Source of the DNA: Mortierella sp. BCC40632
Taxonomy: Eukaryota > Mortierellomycota > Mortierellomycetes > Mortierellales > Mortierellaceae
DNA length: 64,000 nucleotides
NCBI GenBank assembly: GCA_011634665.1
Contig: WAEK01000015.1
Coordinates: 227,001 to 291,000, forward strand
Direction: 5' to 3'
Position 1 is the stretch's first letter, and each line of letters opens with the position of its first letter. Made by a program: the position numbers and the translations under genes. A model generated the notes under the pieces. The model worked only from the letters and a program-made list of their open reading frames with translations. It made no database searches and was not told the origin of the DNA. Positions 1-11,390 of the stretch are shown here, piece by piece.

Positions 1-422
1 AGGAATCGGTTTCTTCGACTCACAAGTCGCAGAGACGCCCATGAAATACCCCTCCACCCTCAGTACTTCCTACTCCCTTCTCCTTCCTCCCCCCCCCCCT
101 CCTTTCCCCTCGGCTTCCTGGTCGCTTTCTCTTCACCTTCATCGTATCCTCTAATTTAGTACCCATTTAATGAACACAAAAAAGCGTCTACTGTATGCTA
201 GTAGGAGATCGGGGTGCAGTATCTTTTTTTTTTTTGGGCGTCTAGTTCCTGATAGAGGCGCAGATGCTTGACATGGATGGGCTCATTCTGATTTCTATTC
301 TCGCTGGCAGCTCTCCTTGTTTTTTTTTTTTTTGGTAGTAGGTGAATGATAGAGCAAAGCCCTCTTGCCTTGAACAGGTTGTCAAGGCAGAAAAAAGAGA
401 GAGAGAAAGAGGGAGTCTGGCC
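1..422. other. Non-coding flank with homopolymer tracts
   Basis: No gene is supported here. The stretch holds a C-run near 91-100, T-runs near 224-235 and 319-332, and the 3' flank of the Sec14-like gene that ends at 423. The open frames seen are low-complexity and overlap that gene antisense. Confidence 0.6.
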
Positions 423-1753
423 TTATGCCTTGGAGTAATCAGGGGGAGGCACAGCAGGTTCAGATCCATTCTCCAATTTGCCCCTGGAAGCGGCCAAGAT
501 AGCCACAGCAGTATTCCAATAGGATTCTTGATCATATACATAATCATTCGTTCCTCCAAACTCACGTTCCAACATATCCACAGGAATCCTTTCCAAAAGT
601 GAACCCGAGTATTCGGATCCTGGTCCTTTGAGACTGTCTGAAGATGATTTTTTCATCGATGACGTCTTCTCATTGACTGTGGCGAGATCTAGTTCTGAGG
701 TCGATGCTGAGGAAGGTGTCGAGGCATTAGATTGAAGCTTTTGTTTCTTCATGTCAACCAATGTGAGCTTGGCCTTGGTGACTGGATCGATAAAGGGTGA
801 GATCAACTTGAAGAACGGGAAGAAAAACCATGGGGCTAATTGGGGGAGAGAAGAGGAGAGGGGGGGGGGAGAAGGCAAGTCCATAGATAAAAAAGGGAGT
901 GAGCAACAGATATAAGTGCATTTGAGACACGAAATCAAAAGTACCTCCACAAAAAAAAAAAAGGACCACTACATAACAAGTATTTACCATGGAGAAAGTA
1001 GCAGTGACCGAGGCGCTCTGGATAATGGCTTCCAAGAACGTGAATGATTTCGCGTGCCATTGAGGCTCCAGGGCTAGTGCGCATGCTCGAGCCATTAAAG
1101 TCAATGACGATAGAGAGGGTCTGGACTCCCTCGGGCATCAGGGCAATGGCGACTTCGAGATGGAAGACAACGTGACGGATCTGATTTTGGGATGCGGCTG
1201 TGTTCTCATTGCGTGGCTTCATATAGAGCAATGGGCGCGACTCTGCATCGAATCCAGAGATATAGAGCTTTCCAGGCTTGGTCTAATTGGCAGTGGATTC
1301 CATTCCACAGGATAGGAGGGGAAAGGGAATACAAACTAATTAGCAAAAGTAGAAAAAAAAAAAAAAAAAAAAAAAGGTGGATGATAGCCATTCCCATCCC
1401 CCTCCCTACTCGAGCGAGTAGTAAACTTTTTGTGGTCCATGTGGTTGACACCAAGGGCGTTATCTTTTGACCGTTGAGTGTTTATCTGTGCACGAATCTA
1501 CTTCTTCGAGGGTCCTTGTTCCTGTTCACCAAAATAGAGCAATAGTCATACATGTGCATATTCTCACACATGCACGACGGAGTGATGGGATGATGGAATA
1601 ATGGACAGATCTCCTCCAGTCCACATGACAATTATGCAAGTAGCATTTCGTAACGATAGTGCTCATCAACACATTCGATCCATTTCCATTCACCATGAAT
1701 CGTGTGCGCTACAGGGGTAAGTGGTGGTGGAAGGGGGTAAGGAGGAAGAGGAG

Positions 1754-1786
<33 letters not shown>

Positions 1787-2096
1787 CAAATACCTCGGTC
1801 CAAAGAGCATCCTTATCAGGAATATCTGGCGCGAATTGGTCTCGCCATTGAATTGTATCCAAAAGTGCCTGCTTGGCGTCTTGCAGATTCCATTTTCTGC
1901 TCTTGAGGTACCGGATCAGACATGCTTCGTCTGCCCAGCGTCGTTGCAGATCCGTCTTGACTACGGGCGAGGAGTCAATGAATTCCCGAAGAGCATTGAC
2001 GTTTTCTCTTTCCTGGGCTGTCAACGGCTCGGGTTTGGGTGGTAGACGACAGAGGGGCGATGGCGTGAACCTGGGCTGTTGTGTTGCAGATGGCAT
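423..2096 (-). CDS. CRAL-TRIO (Sec14-like) phosphatidylinositol transfer protein
   Basis: Exons on the minus strand are 1794-2096, 988-1282 and 423-835; the joined CDS is 1011 nt (336 aa) with consistent phases. The N-terminal part has the CRAL-TRIO-N helical region (WADEACLIRYLKSRKWNLQDAKQ, shown here as its key stretch LIRYLKSRKWNLQDA). The lipid-binding domain follows, with GKLYISGFD, RPLLYMKPRNENT, IVIDFNG and HYPERLGHCYF. After the last intron comes ISPFIDPVTKAKL, typical of Sec14-domain proteins, and then a Ser-rich tail. By family knowledge it exchanges phosphatidylinositol with a second lipid between membranes; the length and the RPLLYMKPRNENT block suggest the Sfh/Pdr16-type branch. 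The first intron (1283-1793, 511 nt) is unusually long for this locus and holds long poly-A tracts on the plus strand, so an extra small exon cannot be fully excluded. A second start upstream is possible, but the sequence there is low complexity. Confidence 0.88.
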
Positions 2097-2905
2097 GCTG
2101 TGAAAAATATATAGCTGATCGAAATGAATGTGTTGAATGGATTTGACCCAGAAATGGAGTTGGAACGGAATGAGAATGTAGGGAGGAGAGGTTGGGTGAG
2201 AGAAAGAGAGAAAGTGTGTGTATGAAGAGTGGGAGTAGAGTAGAGAGGGTGGTTGCGCAGAGGGGAAGGAACAGAGTAAAGAAAAGGAAAGGGAGAGAGA
2301 GAGAGAGAGAGAGAAACAAAGAAAGAAAGAAGGGGAAAAAATGAAAGAGTAGACGGAGCAGCGGGAGATCAAGAGAGCAACCCTCTGAAGGCCGAGCAAA
2401 GAGCAAAGTGCGATTTGTTGGGCACTCCGCTGCGAGAACAATTTGCCGTACTGTAGACTAATGGCCCTGGCCGCGCACCTGCTACAATCTCTTCTCACCC
2501 CTCTTCGTACATCCGCGCAGCGGTCAGTATGTCGACAAAGGCACTATTAGAGAGCTGCGTGGTCAACGGTGGAACCGATCGGGCAACAATGTCAGTCAGC
2601 GAAAGAGAGACAGAAAGGGAGAGAGAGACAGAGAGAGAGCATTCTTCGCGCCACCAAAATTTGACTTGGGTACAAGGAAAGTCATGGCACCAAGTTTCTT
2701 CTCATTCGCATTTATATCATTGCTCTCGACTCAACACCTCCATTCCCCGACTCGGCTGCATTGCATTGCATCGCACCGCACCGCCTGTCTACTAGCCTCA
2801 GTCTCAGACTCAGACTCGAAAGAGTCGCGTCATCTCAAAAGTCGGTGGGGCCTCAGCGATCTCTACTACTACTACTACAACGACTACTACGCCACATCCA
2901 TCCTA
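2097..2905. promoter_or_regulatory. Divergent intergenic region between Sec14-like and FHA genes
   Basis: This 809-bp region separates two start codons facing away from each other, so it should carry both promoters. It holds a GA microsatellite (about 2293-2315), a second GA/GACA-rich tract (about 2602-2640) and a short CTA repeat just upstream of the FHA start (about 2862-2890). No clear TATA box was seen. Both reading frames through it are low complexity. Confidence 0.5.
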
Positions 2906-3827
2906 ATGTCAGCCATTGCAACCATTCATTACCCTTCCAAGGACCTCTCTCTACCACTCCACCCCGGAGAGACCCTGACCCTTGGTCGAGGTTCGCTTCT
3001 CGGCATCAACAGTCCACATGTGAGCAGAAAGCAGTGTAGGCCTCATGAATGATCCATCGCTTGATGTTCTAGTGCATCTCTTCTGACCAAAGAATGGCAT
3101 CCAACACTGAAATGATTCTTTTGCCATCCTTCATTGCCAGTGGAGATCATTGGTCCGCAGGAGCAAACCGGTTTTATCAGTGTCATTCGCAGAGGCACAA
3201 ACCGGTCGCTCCTGAACGGCAGCAAGGAGCTCCCAAAGGACACGGCTGTCAAGATTAGCCATGGAGTGACCATCACTCTTCTTGAGGTAGGTCCCAAATC
3301 CTTGTGTATTCCAAAAGAAAAGAAAAGAAAAGAAAAAAGTCCTCAGTATGCAAGTAGCTCACCTCACTCTGCGATATACAACCTTGCCGGTATATTAGGG
3401 GAGTTTTCCCTTGACGATTGAGATTCATGGGTCAAGCTTAGTATATCCAGGTACCGGCGGGGGTCATGATACGCCAACAGATACTCACAAGGCAGAGCAC
3501 GAGCCGGTAGATCGGAGGTCCAAAACGAATGACGCGCCTCAGTCTGTCGGGAACGGCCCGTCCGTTCCGAGCAAACAAAAGAGTCCTGAGCAAGAGGGTG
3601 GACTATGGAGTAACTCGAAAGACGCATTTATCCAACATGAGGATGATGAGGAGCAGGACTCTGAAAAGACTTCAGACTCGGAGGAAGAAGAGGAGGTTGG
3701 CAATATCAGTATTCGCAGCATTCGAATGCAAGCTGACGAGAGCGATGCAATCTCGGACGAATCTAGTGTCATTAATGATGACTTGTCTGACCTCGAACCT
3801 GAAGGTTCGCCGCGTGAAGAGAGCTAG
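2906..3827 (+). CDS. FHA-domain protein (PNK/aprataxin-type FHA)
   Basis: Exons 2906-3035, 3141-3286 and 3399-3827 join to 705 nt (234 aa). Residues about 20-90 form an FHA domain: GETLTLGRG, then SPHVSRKQ across the first intron, LEIIG, and NRSLLNGS before ITLLEGSFPLTIEI. The layout, with a small N-terminal FHA and the ending EGSFPLTIE, resembles the FHA of polynucleotide kinase, aprataxin and APLF, which binds phospho-threonine on XRCC1/XRCC4-type DNA-repair scaffolds. The C-terminal half is acidic and Ser-rich with an EEEEE run, probably disordered, and no catalytic domain follows. The third-exon acceptor was chosen at 3398 because it restores the last FHA strand. A role as a DNA-damage adaptor is inference; only the phospho-binding fold is supported. 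Confidence 0.82.
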
Positions 3828-4288
3828 GAGCTAGGTGGAAGGACGGTTGGCACAAGAGGAGCGCGCACATCGCACCGTGTGGCATTGGGGTTCCAACATG
3901 GTTCCAAATAAAGGAGGACTGCGGTGTGTGTGGTGTGGACTGCTTTTTCAAACAGCCACTGTCCCACTTGTTTCAATGTTACAATCAATCCCACGCTGGG
4001 TAGCACACTCTCTTTCTGCTTTCGCTTTTTTCTCTCTCACTCTCTCTCTCTACGCCAACCCACACACACGCCTGTTCTCTATTCACTTTCCTTTACCACT
4101 TTCCTTTACCATCGACCCACACTCTCTCTCAGGTTCCACAATCACAGTGTAACTTTCTCTCTCTCTTCCTCTCTCGATAACCACCTCAAAAAGTCGCCAA
4201 CACCAGACCACTCTCTTCGCTCCTTCCCCTTGCCTACTCTAGTCTTTACCCGACAACTCTTTCCTAAAAAACATTCGCGAGTAGGCAG
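3828..4288. promoter_or_regulatory. Intergenic: FHA 3' flank and DCAF promoter/leader
   Basis: This 461-bp stretch separates two genes on the same strand. From about 4030 it becomes strongly pyrimidine-rich (CTCT tracts), as is common upstream of starts in this window. No TATA box or other defined element was recognised. Confidence 0.5.
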
Positions 4289-4604
4289 ATGGAGTCAACA
4301 TCTGACCAAGCAGACTATGGCTCCAGTGCGGGAGCTGGACCCAGCAAGAGGAGAAGGAGCAGCCTTATGAGAGGACTTTACAGTATGGAAACCTCGCCTC
4401 CTAGTCGTCACAGCATCTCTAAATCGTACTCCTTGGGCGCCGAGTCGTTCGTGAAACGGATGGAGTTACAATATGTCCTCAAGGGCCATCTTGGCTGTGT
4501 CAATACCATCATCTGGGATAGCACGGGAGAATACATCCTCTCTGGTTCAGGTGGGTCCAGATCCACGTGTCATTTTTTTCTTCTCTTCTCTTCTCTCTCT
4601 TTTT

Positions 4605-4635
<31 letters not shown>

Positions 4636-6564
4636 CAACCCTCCTCTCATGTTGGGTCGGTTTCTTTTGTTCTTGGACGCCTCCACTGACACGCTTCCAC
4701 GCTCTTTCTAATAGACGACCAACGTCTAAACATTTATCGACCGCTGTCCCATTCACCGCTGGTTCACAGTATCCCAAGCGGGCATAGTGACAACATCTTT
4801 TCAGCAAAGTTCATGACCAATAGCAGCGCCTCACTTATCGCCTCCTGTTCTGCTGATGGACAAACACGACTGACCAGTGTCCATCGCTTTGTGGAAAAGC
4901 AGCGCCTCCAAGAATGGACCCCGGGCCCTGGCTTTGACTGTCATTCAGATACCACATACGAAGTGTTGCCAGACTTGGTGGATGGTCATATATTTTACGA
5001 TTGGTATGAGCTCCTCTTTCTTTTTTCTTTTTCTTTTTTTTCAATAGGAGGAAGGAGAGGTCGTGGATGATGTCTGCTCTTTTTATATCCTAATATGAAT
5101 ATCTTGTCGTGTTCTTCAATAGTGCGGATGATGGAAAAATCAACCGATATGATACTCGCATCAGGACTCATTGTGATTGTGATGCAAACGATTGCGAGCG
5201 TCATAATTTTATCAACATTAACTCAAATCTTCGGCATCGCGTGTCCAACCCATTGCCAAGGCTCCGCCTCTTTCGACCTTTTCATCGTGGTTTGAACACT
5301 CTTGGTGTCACGGCAATCTCTCAACGACCTGAACGACCCATCTATTTTGCTGCAGCTTGTGGTGACGACACTGTACGAATTTACGATGCACGCATGGCAA
5401 CCGCCCATGGGCACCGAGCAGCCCAGGTTTACAGCTTCTCACCCTTTGTACCTCCCGAATGGACCGTTGGAGAAGATGGAGAGCTGGAGCGAGGACCCAA
5501 CAGAGAGAGAAGCAAACTGGATACTAAGATTACCTCGCTCAAATATGACCCCTTGGGATCCGGTAATCTGTTGGTCAGTTATAGCCGGGGCGACTGTTAT
5601 TTGATCGATCCATCCAAATTAATGACACGGGCAGATGAAGATAAGGTATCTGGTTTTCCATCCTCGAACTCGGGCCATTCAAATCAAGATGTTAGTCATT
5701 CTGACCCCAAGGGAAAACGAAGGCGAAGCTCAAGTGAAAGTTCCGATCATCCACATTCCAATCAGACAGGATCAACATCTCAAGTTCACTTGAAACGACC
5801 TTCTCCATCTATCTCGAAGGAAGATGAATCTACTGAAGCCTTGATGGAATCAACTACTCTTGATGCTACAGTATCGGAAGAGACTTTGAAAGAACAGCAT
5901 GATGAGCAGAACAAGGACTCGAAAGTACTACCCACACCCAATCAACAGGAGGATCAGACCCCAGAGGTTCAGAACACTAACTTGACGGACGATGGTAGTG
6001 CTCCACCAGAAGTGGCAGAGAGTGACCAACAAGACAGTGACGATTTAATGATGGAGTCGGATTGGGAGTCAAGTTCATCCGCGACTTCCAAAGAGGATAA
6101 CGAAGACGATGATACAGAGGATTCAATGTACTATGCGGATGAAGATCGAGAGTATTGGATCAAGCGGAGCTATCGTTCTGGCAAGAGTGATATCCTTCAA
6201 GTCTATACAGGACATCGAAATGCAAGAACCATGGTAAGGTCCAATAATTTCGTCCGATAGACTTGTACGGCCAACATTTCAGATCACTCAACTGTTCTCT
6301 TTCTCTTTCTCTTTCTCTTTCTCTTTCCCCCGCGGACTGGATGAGTTCAGATCAAAGAGGCCAACTTTTTCGGACCCAACAGCGAGTTTATCATGTCTGG
6401 ATCGGATGATGGACGTATCTTCTTCTGGGACAAATGGACAGGGAAAATAGTCAACGTGATCAAAGGAGACAAGGTATGGTCATGCTAAATGGAAAGAAAG
6501 AAATAGATTCCTCTCCTCGCGTGGGGACGCAGGGATACTAGATCATCTTTACTAAACAACTTGC

Positions 6565-6610
<46 letters not shown>

Positions 6611-7254
6611 CTCTTCCCTATCTGGCCATTTAGCGCGTTGTTAACTGTGTTCAACCGCATCCAACAGCTCACTTCCTTCTCGCAGCGTCGGGAATCGATC
6701 ATACGACCAAAATCTTTTTACCAACTGCGGCTGATCGTGTGGACATGTCTAAGATTCGTGGTATCCGACAGACCTCTAAAAGCCCCGTGGGACTCCGACC
6801 CAGGGTGATCATTCCTGTCCCCAAAAGCGAAGATCCAAGAGACGAGTTGGATCCCACCTACGCCAATCAAGACTACTCAAGCCTTGAGAACAGTGACTTT
6901 GAAGATGACGACGACGATGACGACGATGACGATGACGATGAGGAGATTAGTCACGAGATAGAATTCGGCAATGCTCGACTTCACCGGCGTATGAACCCGT
7001 TCATCATTGGAAGATTGTCCCAAAGCCAGACCATCTATCAAATCATTCAACGACTGACACGAGGCGAAGAATTACCATGGTCAATAAGACGGGTGGTTGT
7101 GGACTCTAGTGGCAGCGTTGACGAGGACGAGGACGGGGACGAGAATGAAGATGAGGACGGAGACGGAGAAAGCGAGACTAGAGAAGATGTGGACCACCCA
7201 ATGACAGGGGAAAGCGAAGGAAGCCAAAGTCATGAGAGCAGTTCAGACGGTTAA
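4289..7254 (+). CDS. WD40 protein, DDB1- and CUL4-associated factor (DCAF6/8-like)
   Basis: Five exons (4289-4550, 4715-5003, 5123-6233, 6351-6473, 6634-7254) join to 2406 nt (801 aa). WD40 repeats begin about residue 50 with LKGHLGCVNTIIWD and SGSDDQRLNIY, then GHSDNIFSAKF, ADDGKINRYD and GDDTVRIYD. The propeller closes after a long insert with GPNSEFIMSGSDDGRIFFW, then NCVQPHPTAHFLLAASGIDH. This ending, with a disordered acidic insert inside the propeller, is typical of DCAF6/DCAF8/WDTC1, substrate receptors of CUL4-DDB1 ubiquitin ligases. The insert (about 330-530) is Ser/Asp/Glu rich, and the tail has a run of about a dozen Asp (codons near 6903-6940). The fourth intron carries 43 consecutive T. 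The specific substrate cannot be told from sequence. Confidence 0.9.
4607..4635. repeat. (GTT)n microsatellite in DCAF intron 1
   Basis: About nine to ten uninterrupted GTT units lie inside the first intron of the DCAF-like gene, just after a T-run. Confidence 0.95.
6296..6327. repeat. (CTTT)n pyrimidine repeat before exon 4
   Basis: Repeated CTTTCT units form the polypyrimidine region of DCAF intron 3, ending about 20 nt upstream of the acceptor at 6349-6350. Confidence 0.9.
6568..6610. repeat. Poly-T tract of 43 nt in DCAF intron 4
   Basis: A run of 43 T sits 23 nt upstream of the exon-5 acceptor. It is the longest homopolymer in the window and probably the polypyrimidine tract grown by slippage. 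Confidence 0.95.
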
Positions 7255-7292
7255 GAAAGAAAGAAAGAAAAGTAAAACAAACAAAAGAAAAG

Positions 7293-7323
<31 letters not shown>
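7293..7323. repeat. Poly-A tract just after the DCAF stop codon
   Basis: 31 consecutive A lie 39 nt after the stop, upstream of a separate AATAAA signal. It is templated in the genome. It could be a retroposition mark or simple slippage; nothing here decides which. Confidence 0.9.
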
Positions 7324-7325
<2 letters not shown>

Positions 7326-7389
7326 AGCTTTTAGCGCACAGGCTTTTTCCGGACCTTTTGTGGATTGTTCCTCTTTGTATGAACTTTCC

Positions 7390-7395
7390 AATAAA
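7390..7395 (+). terminator. AATAAA polyadenylation signal of the DCAF gene
   Basis: A canonical AATAAA lies 136 nt after the DCAF stop and is followed by a GT-rich stretch (about 7429-7452), the usual arrangement of a downstream element. Confidence 0.6.
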
Positions 7396-7562
7396 GAGTT
7401 CTCGATGGAACAAGAAATATATGTGGTCGTGTGTGTGTGTGTGTGTGTGTGGGGCGTGTGAATGGGAGGCGGAGCAGTGAACGATATTTGTTGGTGTGAC
7501 CCATCCTCTCATGTGTCATTTCCATGCTTTGTTCATCACATCATTCATCCATCCCCATCCCC

Positions 7563-10500
7563 ATGCTCGAACTAAAAAATCCCTTTCGAATCAACCCCGA
7601 TGCAAGAGTTCAAGCCAGAGGGGGTAACGACGAGGACAGATATTCAACTCCGACAAGAGAAGCAACAGAGCAAGCAGAGACTCAAGAAGATGTCGAGACC
7701 CAATGGGTGGTGTTTATTGATAGAGAAGCATCGTATGATGATGGGGGCATCGATTATCTGACCTGCAAAGTACCAATCTCGGTTGGCCCTGGGGGCGAGT
7801 CATTTGTGGAACTACAGGCGATTCTCGAGTTCCTTCCCAGGGCCTCCGTCTTTCTTCGGTTGGACAACACGCCGGTTCCTTTCCTGACTAACGAAGAAGA
7901 TATCCTGTACGAGGAAGGGAAAAAAAAAAAAGGAAAAAGAAAAAGAAATGACCTATATCGTTCAATGCATTAACAGTTGTGCGGATGATAGTTTACTTAT
8001 GATTCTTCTCTTGATGGAATAGACTCGTCCCTCTAAGGATCCCCTGGTTCCCAGATGAGATGATTGCCGCGCTCCCTCGCCCAACCCAGTCAGCAGACGG
8101 GTATTCCAATGAAGACGACCGGGGCTCTGAACCAGAAGATCTCGATGAACACAAGTGTGTCGAGGAAAGCATTCTACCCGATGTATCAGCGTCACAAGAG
8201 GCAAGCTACGATGATGCCTATTCAGATTTGGGCCTTCAATTATCTGACCTTGGGTTATCTGGCCTTGGGTTATCTGACCTTGGGTTGCCTGACCGTGGTC
8301 TACCCCTGACACAAGACGACTTGGATGGACTTGTCTCAGATTCCCAGTCAGAGTCACCGTTACCAGGACTCTTCATCCTTCTTCCAGACGCAGAGTCGCC
8401 TGCCCGAACTGGAGGTAATAGAGAGATATCGACCCAAGAGGATTACTTGCCCATGTCACCGACCTCCATAAGTTCAGGGCTCAGTTCATCTTCGTCCTTT
8501 TCTTCTTTGTCTTCGCCACCAAATCAGCAGCCAAGAGAACAGGAGGTCTACCGATTGTATTTCTTGTGTGAATGTGGTGAAGGTCTGACATTTCCTCGAA
8601 GATCTCCTCAAGCTAGTAGTGGCGGTGGTAATGGTGACCAACAACATGATAACTGTATCCATATTGCAGACCAAACGGGGTTCAAAATACACAACCTGAA
8701 GCGGTTTGTGGAGTTGTTTGGTCATCGAGCCCTACGGTGTCTTGAACTCATCTATCGAGGCGCCGATGCGGTCATGTCAGTGAGCAATGCAAAGAGTCTC
8801 AATATTGAGGTTCCGCTGTTGGTACAACGCCATTACTCGGACGTATTACAACCATTTACTTGGGATATTGAGGAACGAGTGATCACAGCGATTCAAATGC
8901 TAGAATCAATGCTATCCTCTGACCCTTCTGAACCAACCACCGATTCACTCAATGCCAATCGACTATGGGAGTGTGTTGAGAGTTCAGGCCAAGAGGATGT
9001 AGATTATGTCCAATCCATGTATCGTGTCGTGAACAATGATGGAGTCTGTCGCTGGGTTTGTGAAGCACATTATCACTCGTCGTTTGGAGCGCTCGAAGAG
9101 GACAAGGTTTTGGCCGTGTGGCAAATCAAGGAAGCCTTGGGAGATACTACCAGCTTTGGCACCGACGACGACCATGTGCACCAGGGCTTTCATACTACTA
9201 ACATGGGCCCCTATGCGACCTCTACCGAGTTTCCATTGTTGTATTCCAAACCCGTCACCTTTGAGGATCATTTCAAGCATCTAAAGATCCATGGTCGATT
9301 CTCTCCAGAAAGGATCCAGCAGCTAAGAGAGCTTCTTTCTCGTGGATTTGTGGTTCAAGAGCTTACTTTGATACTGCCCCTGAATTGTTCCGATGGCACA
9401 GCAGAATCCGATTTCACGCATGAATATCTAGAAGGACTCAGGGATTTGATTCTCGACGTACCAGTCATTGTCAATCTACATATCCGACCCGATGTAGGCA
9501 GCACTGGTCCAATAGTCGAAGGAGGCTCAACCACTATTCTCCCAGCCTACAGTCAAGAACCCAACAACTCTTTATTGCCCTCTAGACCAATAATGGGAAA
9601 AAATCGACCCTTGAGGACAGAAGAGATTCTATTGACTTCTGGTCTATTCCTGTTGGGGAGAATCCGAAGTCTACACATTCCAGATCTGGGTGGTCAACTC
9701 TTGCAAGACTATTCGCCCAGTGAACATGAGTTCTTTCATCTGAAGCAACTTCGTCTCTGGGGGTCCACACCCAGCGGCGATTTGAATTTCGAAACATCCA
9801 GTAGGATCCCTCAACCGCCAGAGCCGACCAGGCTCAGGTCACTCTTGATGGCCTGTTCCAATTTGACACAGCTCCAGATTTCAGGAATCTATTTGGGCAA
9901 CCATTCGAACTCTACTTCGATTACAGACTCGAGGTTATGTGAAGTAGCTCGATCGTTGGAGTTTCTGAACCATCTTTCAGTATTAGAGCTATCTTCATGT
10001 GGACTCGTGAAGAGGGATTGTGTATCTCTTGCGGAATCGCTTGGTCGAATGGAGAACAAGCTCAATAGTCTGGCCATTCAAAATAACTGGATCGAGGATG
10101 AAGGTCTTGCGGAGCTGATTTGGTCAGCGGGGTCTCATCTCTGTAAGCTCGATGCCCGGAACTGTGGATTTGGAGATGCAAGTGCCTTTGCTCTTTACAG
10201 TATCTTGGAGGCCCAAGAAAGCAGCAACTCAGCTCAAGGACGTGGATCATCCCCCAATCGAACTGTTCTTTTCAAAACATTATTGCTTCAAGAGACTTGC
10301 AATCCTCATCAGCAACTCTGGAAATCCAAAGGAAATGATTTCGATTTTGCTCCGTTGCCTGGGCTCGGGGTCAAGGGTCGAGAGGATTTGGTTCATGCTA
10401 TTGGGCTATTGGAACCAGTGGAACTTCAACTCTCGTTCAAGCTTGGGTTCCTAGACGAGGATTTTTCGTCGGCTTTTGTTGGGATGAAAGGGATTGATGG

Positions 10501-10669
10501 GCTCGAATCGCTTGAGGTCTCTTATTCCAACTTTGGATCCAAGGCTCTGGAAGCGATGCTGAGGATGATGCGATTGACTTCTTGTCGAATCCGGCGACTT
10601 GGTGTTCATAAGACACGCTTGTCAGCCTGGGAAGAGCAGAATGTGATGGATAGTATTCTTAGTATTTGA
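7563..10669 (+). CDS. Large leucine-rich-repeat protein with disordered acidic N-terminal region
   Basis: Two exons (7563-7906 and 8023-10669) join to 2991 nt (996 aa). The donor GTACGA at 7907 was chosen because it yields the continuous NEEDILLVPLRIPWFPDEM. Residues about 120-270 are acidic and low complexity and include a 15-bp tandem repeat coding LSDLG units. The C-terminal half is an RNI-type leucine-rich-repeat array: LEFLNHLSVLELSSCGL, NKLNSLAIQNNWIEDEGLAE, HLCKLDARNCGFGD and GIDGLESLEVSYSNFGSKAL. Such LRR folds bind proteins. No F-box, kinase or nucleotide-binding motif was seen, so the partner and pathway are unknown. An upstream in-frame ATG at 7524 is an alternative start; 7563 has fewer repeats before it. 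Large families of such proteins occur in Mortierella-type fungi (from memory). Confidence 0.8.
8219..8310. repeat. In-frame 15-bp minisatellite (LSDLG units)
   Basis: About five to six imperfect 15-bp copies of TTATCTGACCTTGGG encode LSDLG/LSGLG/LPDRG. Copies are in frame inside the LRR gene, so copy-number change would alter the disordered linker length without a frameshift. Confidence 0.88.
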
Positions 10670-10702
10670 AGAAGAGGTATTCAGGTCTGAAACACCTAGA
10701 GG

Positions 10703-10708
10703 AATAAA
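10703..10708 (+). terminator. AATAAA polyadenylation signal of the LRR gene
   Basis: AATAAA lies 33 nt after the LRR stop codon and is followed by a CT repeat and T-run. Confidence 0.5.
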
Positions 10709-10762
10709 GAAAAAAATTCTTGCTGTCTCTCTCTCTCTCTCTCTTTTTTTTTCTGACGAACA

Positions 10763-11390
10763 ATGCCCAGTGTTGAGAACCAATCTGGTCAAGTCTTGAC
10801 ACTCTCGAGCAGACTCTTCACCGAGTTGCCTTACATTTTCCAATCGACGATGTTTCTGACGTTCAAGATGGATCTCCTGCAGGCCATCAACCAACGTAAG
10901 CAGCAAATTCAAGTCATCTACTCGAGTGCTCAGGTCGACAATACTACATTTACCAAGGGTATCCATGCTCGTTCGACAAGCATACAAGAGCAAATGAGTG
11001 ATAACATTAACCAAATGAGACAGATAATTTTGGTGATAGACTTGAGGGCAAAGGAGATGGAGCAGAGGATAGAGGATTGTGTTGAGCAGCAGAGCAACGA
11101 TTTGAAAGGGTACCGACTTTTGTGTATTTAGTCTGCTCATGGCATCTTCTTTCCTGCAAGTAATCCATTCTGTCGTTCAAAGCTTTAATTTCTCCTAGAC
11201 TCCCAGGTTCCTAGATTCTCAGGTTTCTAGACTCCTAGAAGAGACGAGACGCGTTGGACTAGAAAATCGAAATCACAAAGCTATTAAAAAACGAATGTCA
11301 GCTGGACTCATTCAACTGTCAATCATTGACAAGAAAGCACGCACTTCTCCCTATTCCATCCTGATACGAGGTACTGGCACCAGATGCTGA
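10763..11390 (+). CDS. Small helical, probably coiled-coil protein of unknown function
   Basis: Two exons, 10763-11109 and 11231-11390, give 507 nt (168 aa). The donor GTACCG and acceptor TTTCTAG keep frame and join SNDLKG to LLEETRRVGLENRNHKA, so coding character continues across the junction. The product is rich in Gln, Glu, Lys and Ile with long predicted helices (INQRKQQIQVI, EQMSDNINQMRQII, KEMEQRIEDCVEQQ). No family was recognised. It starts only 94 nt after the LRR gene's stop, and the promoter space is tight, so it could be a detached 3' part of a neighbouring gene or a decaying copy. The last residues (GTGTRC) may instead hide a further intron. Confidence 0.4.

Noticed and set aside
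10622..11140. Long minus-strand frame opposite the small helical gene
   Set aside because: It is partly translation of a GA repeat, lacks a good start, and the plus-strand frames show the better splicing and helical pattern.
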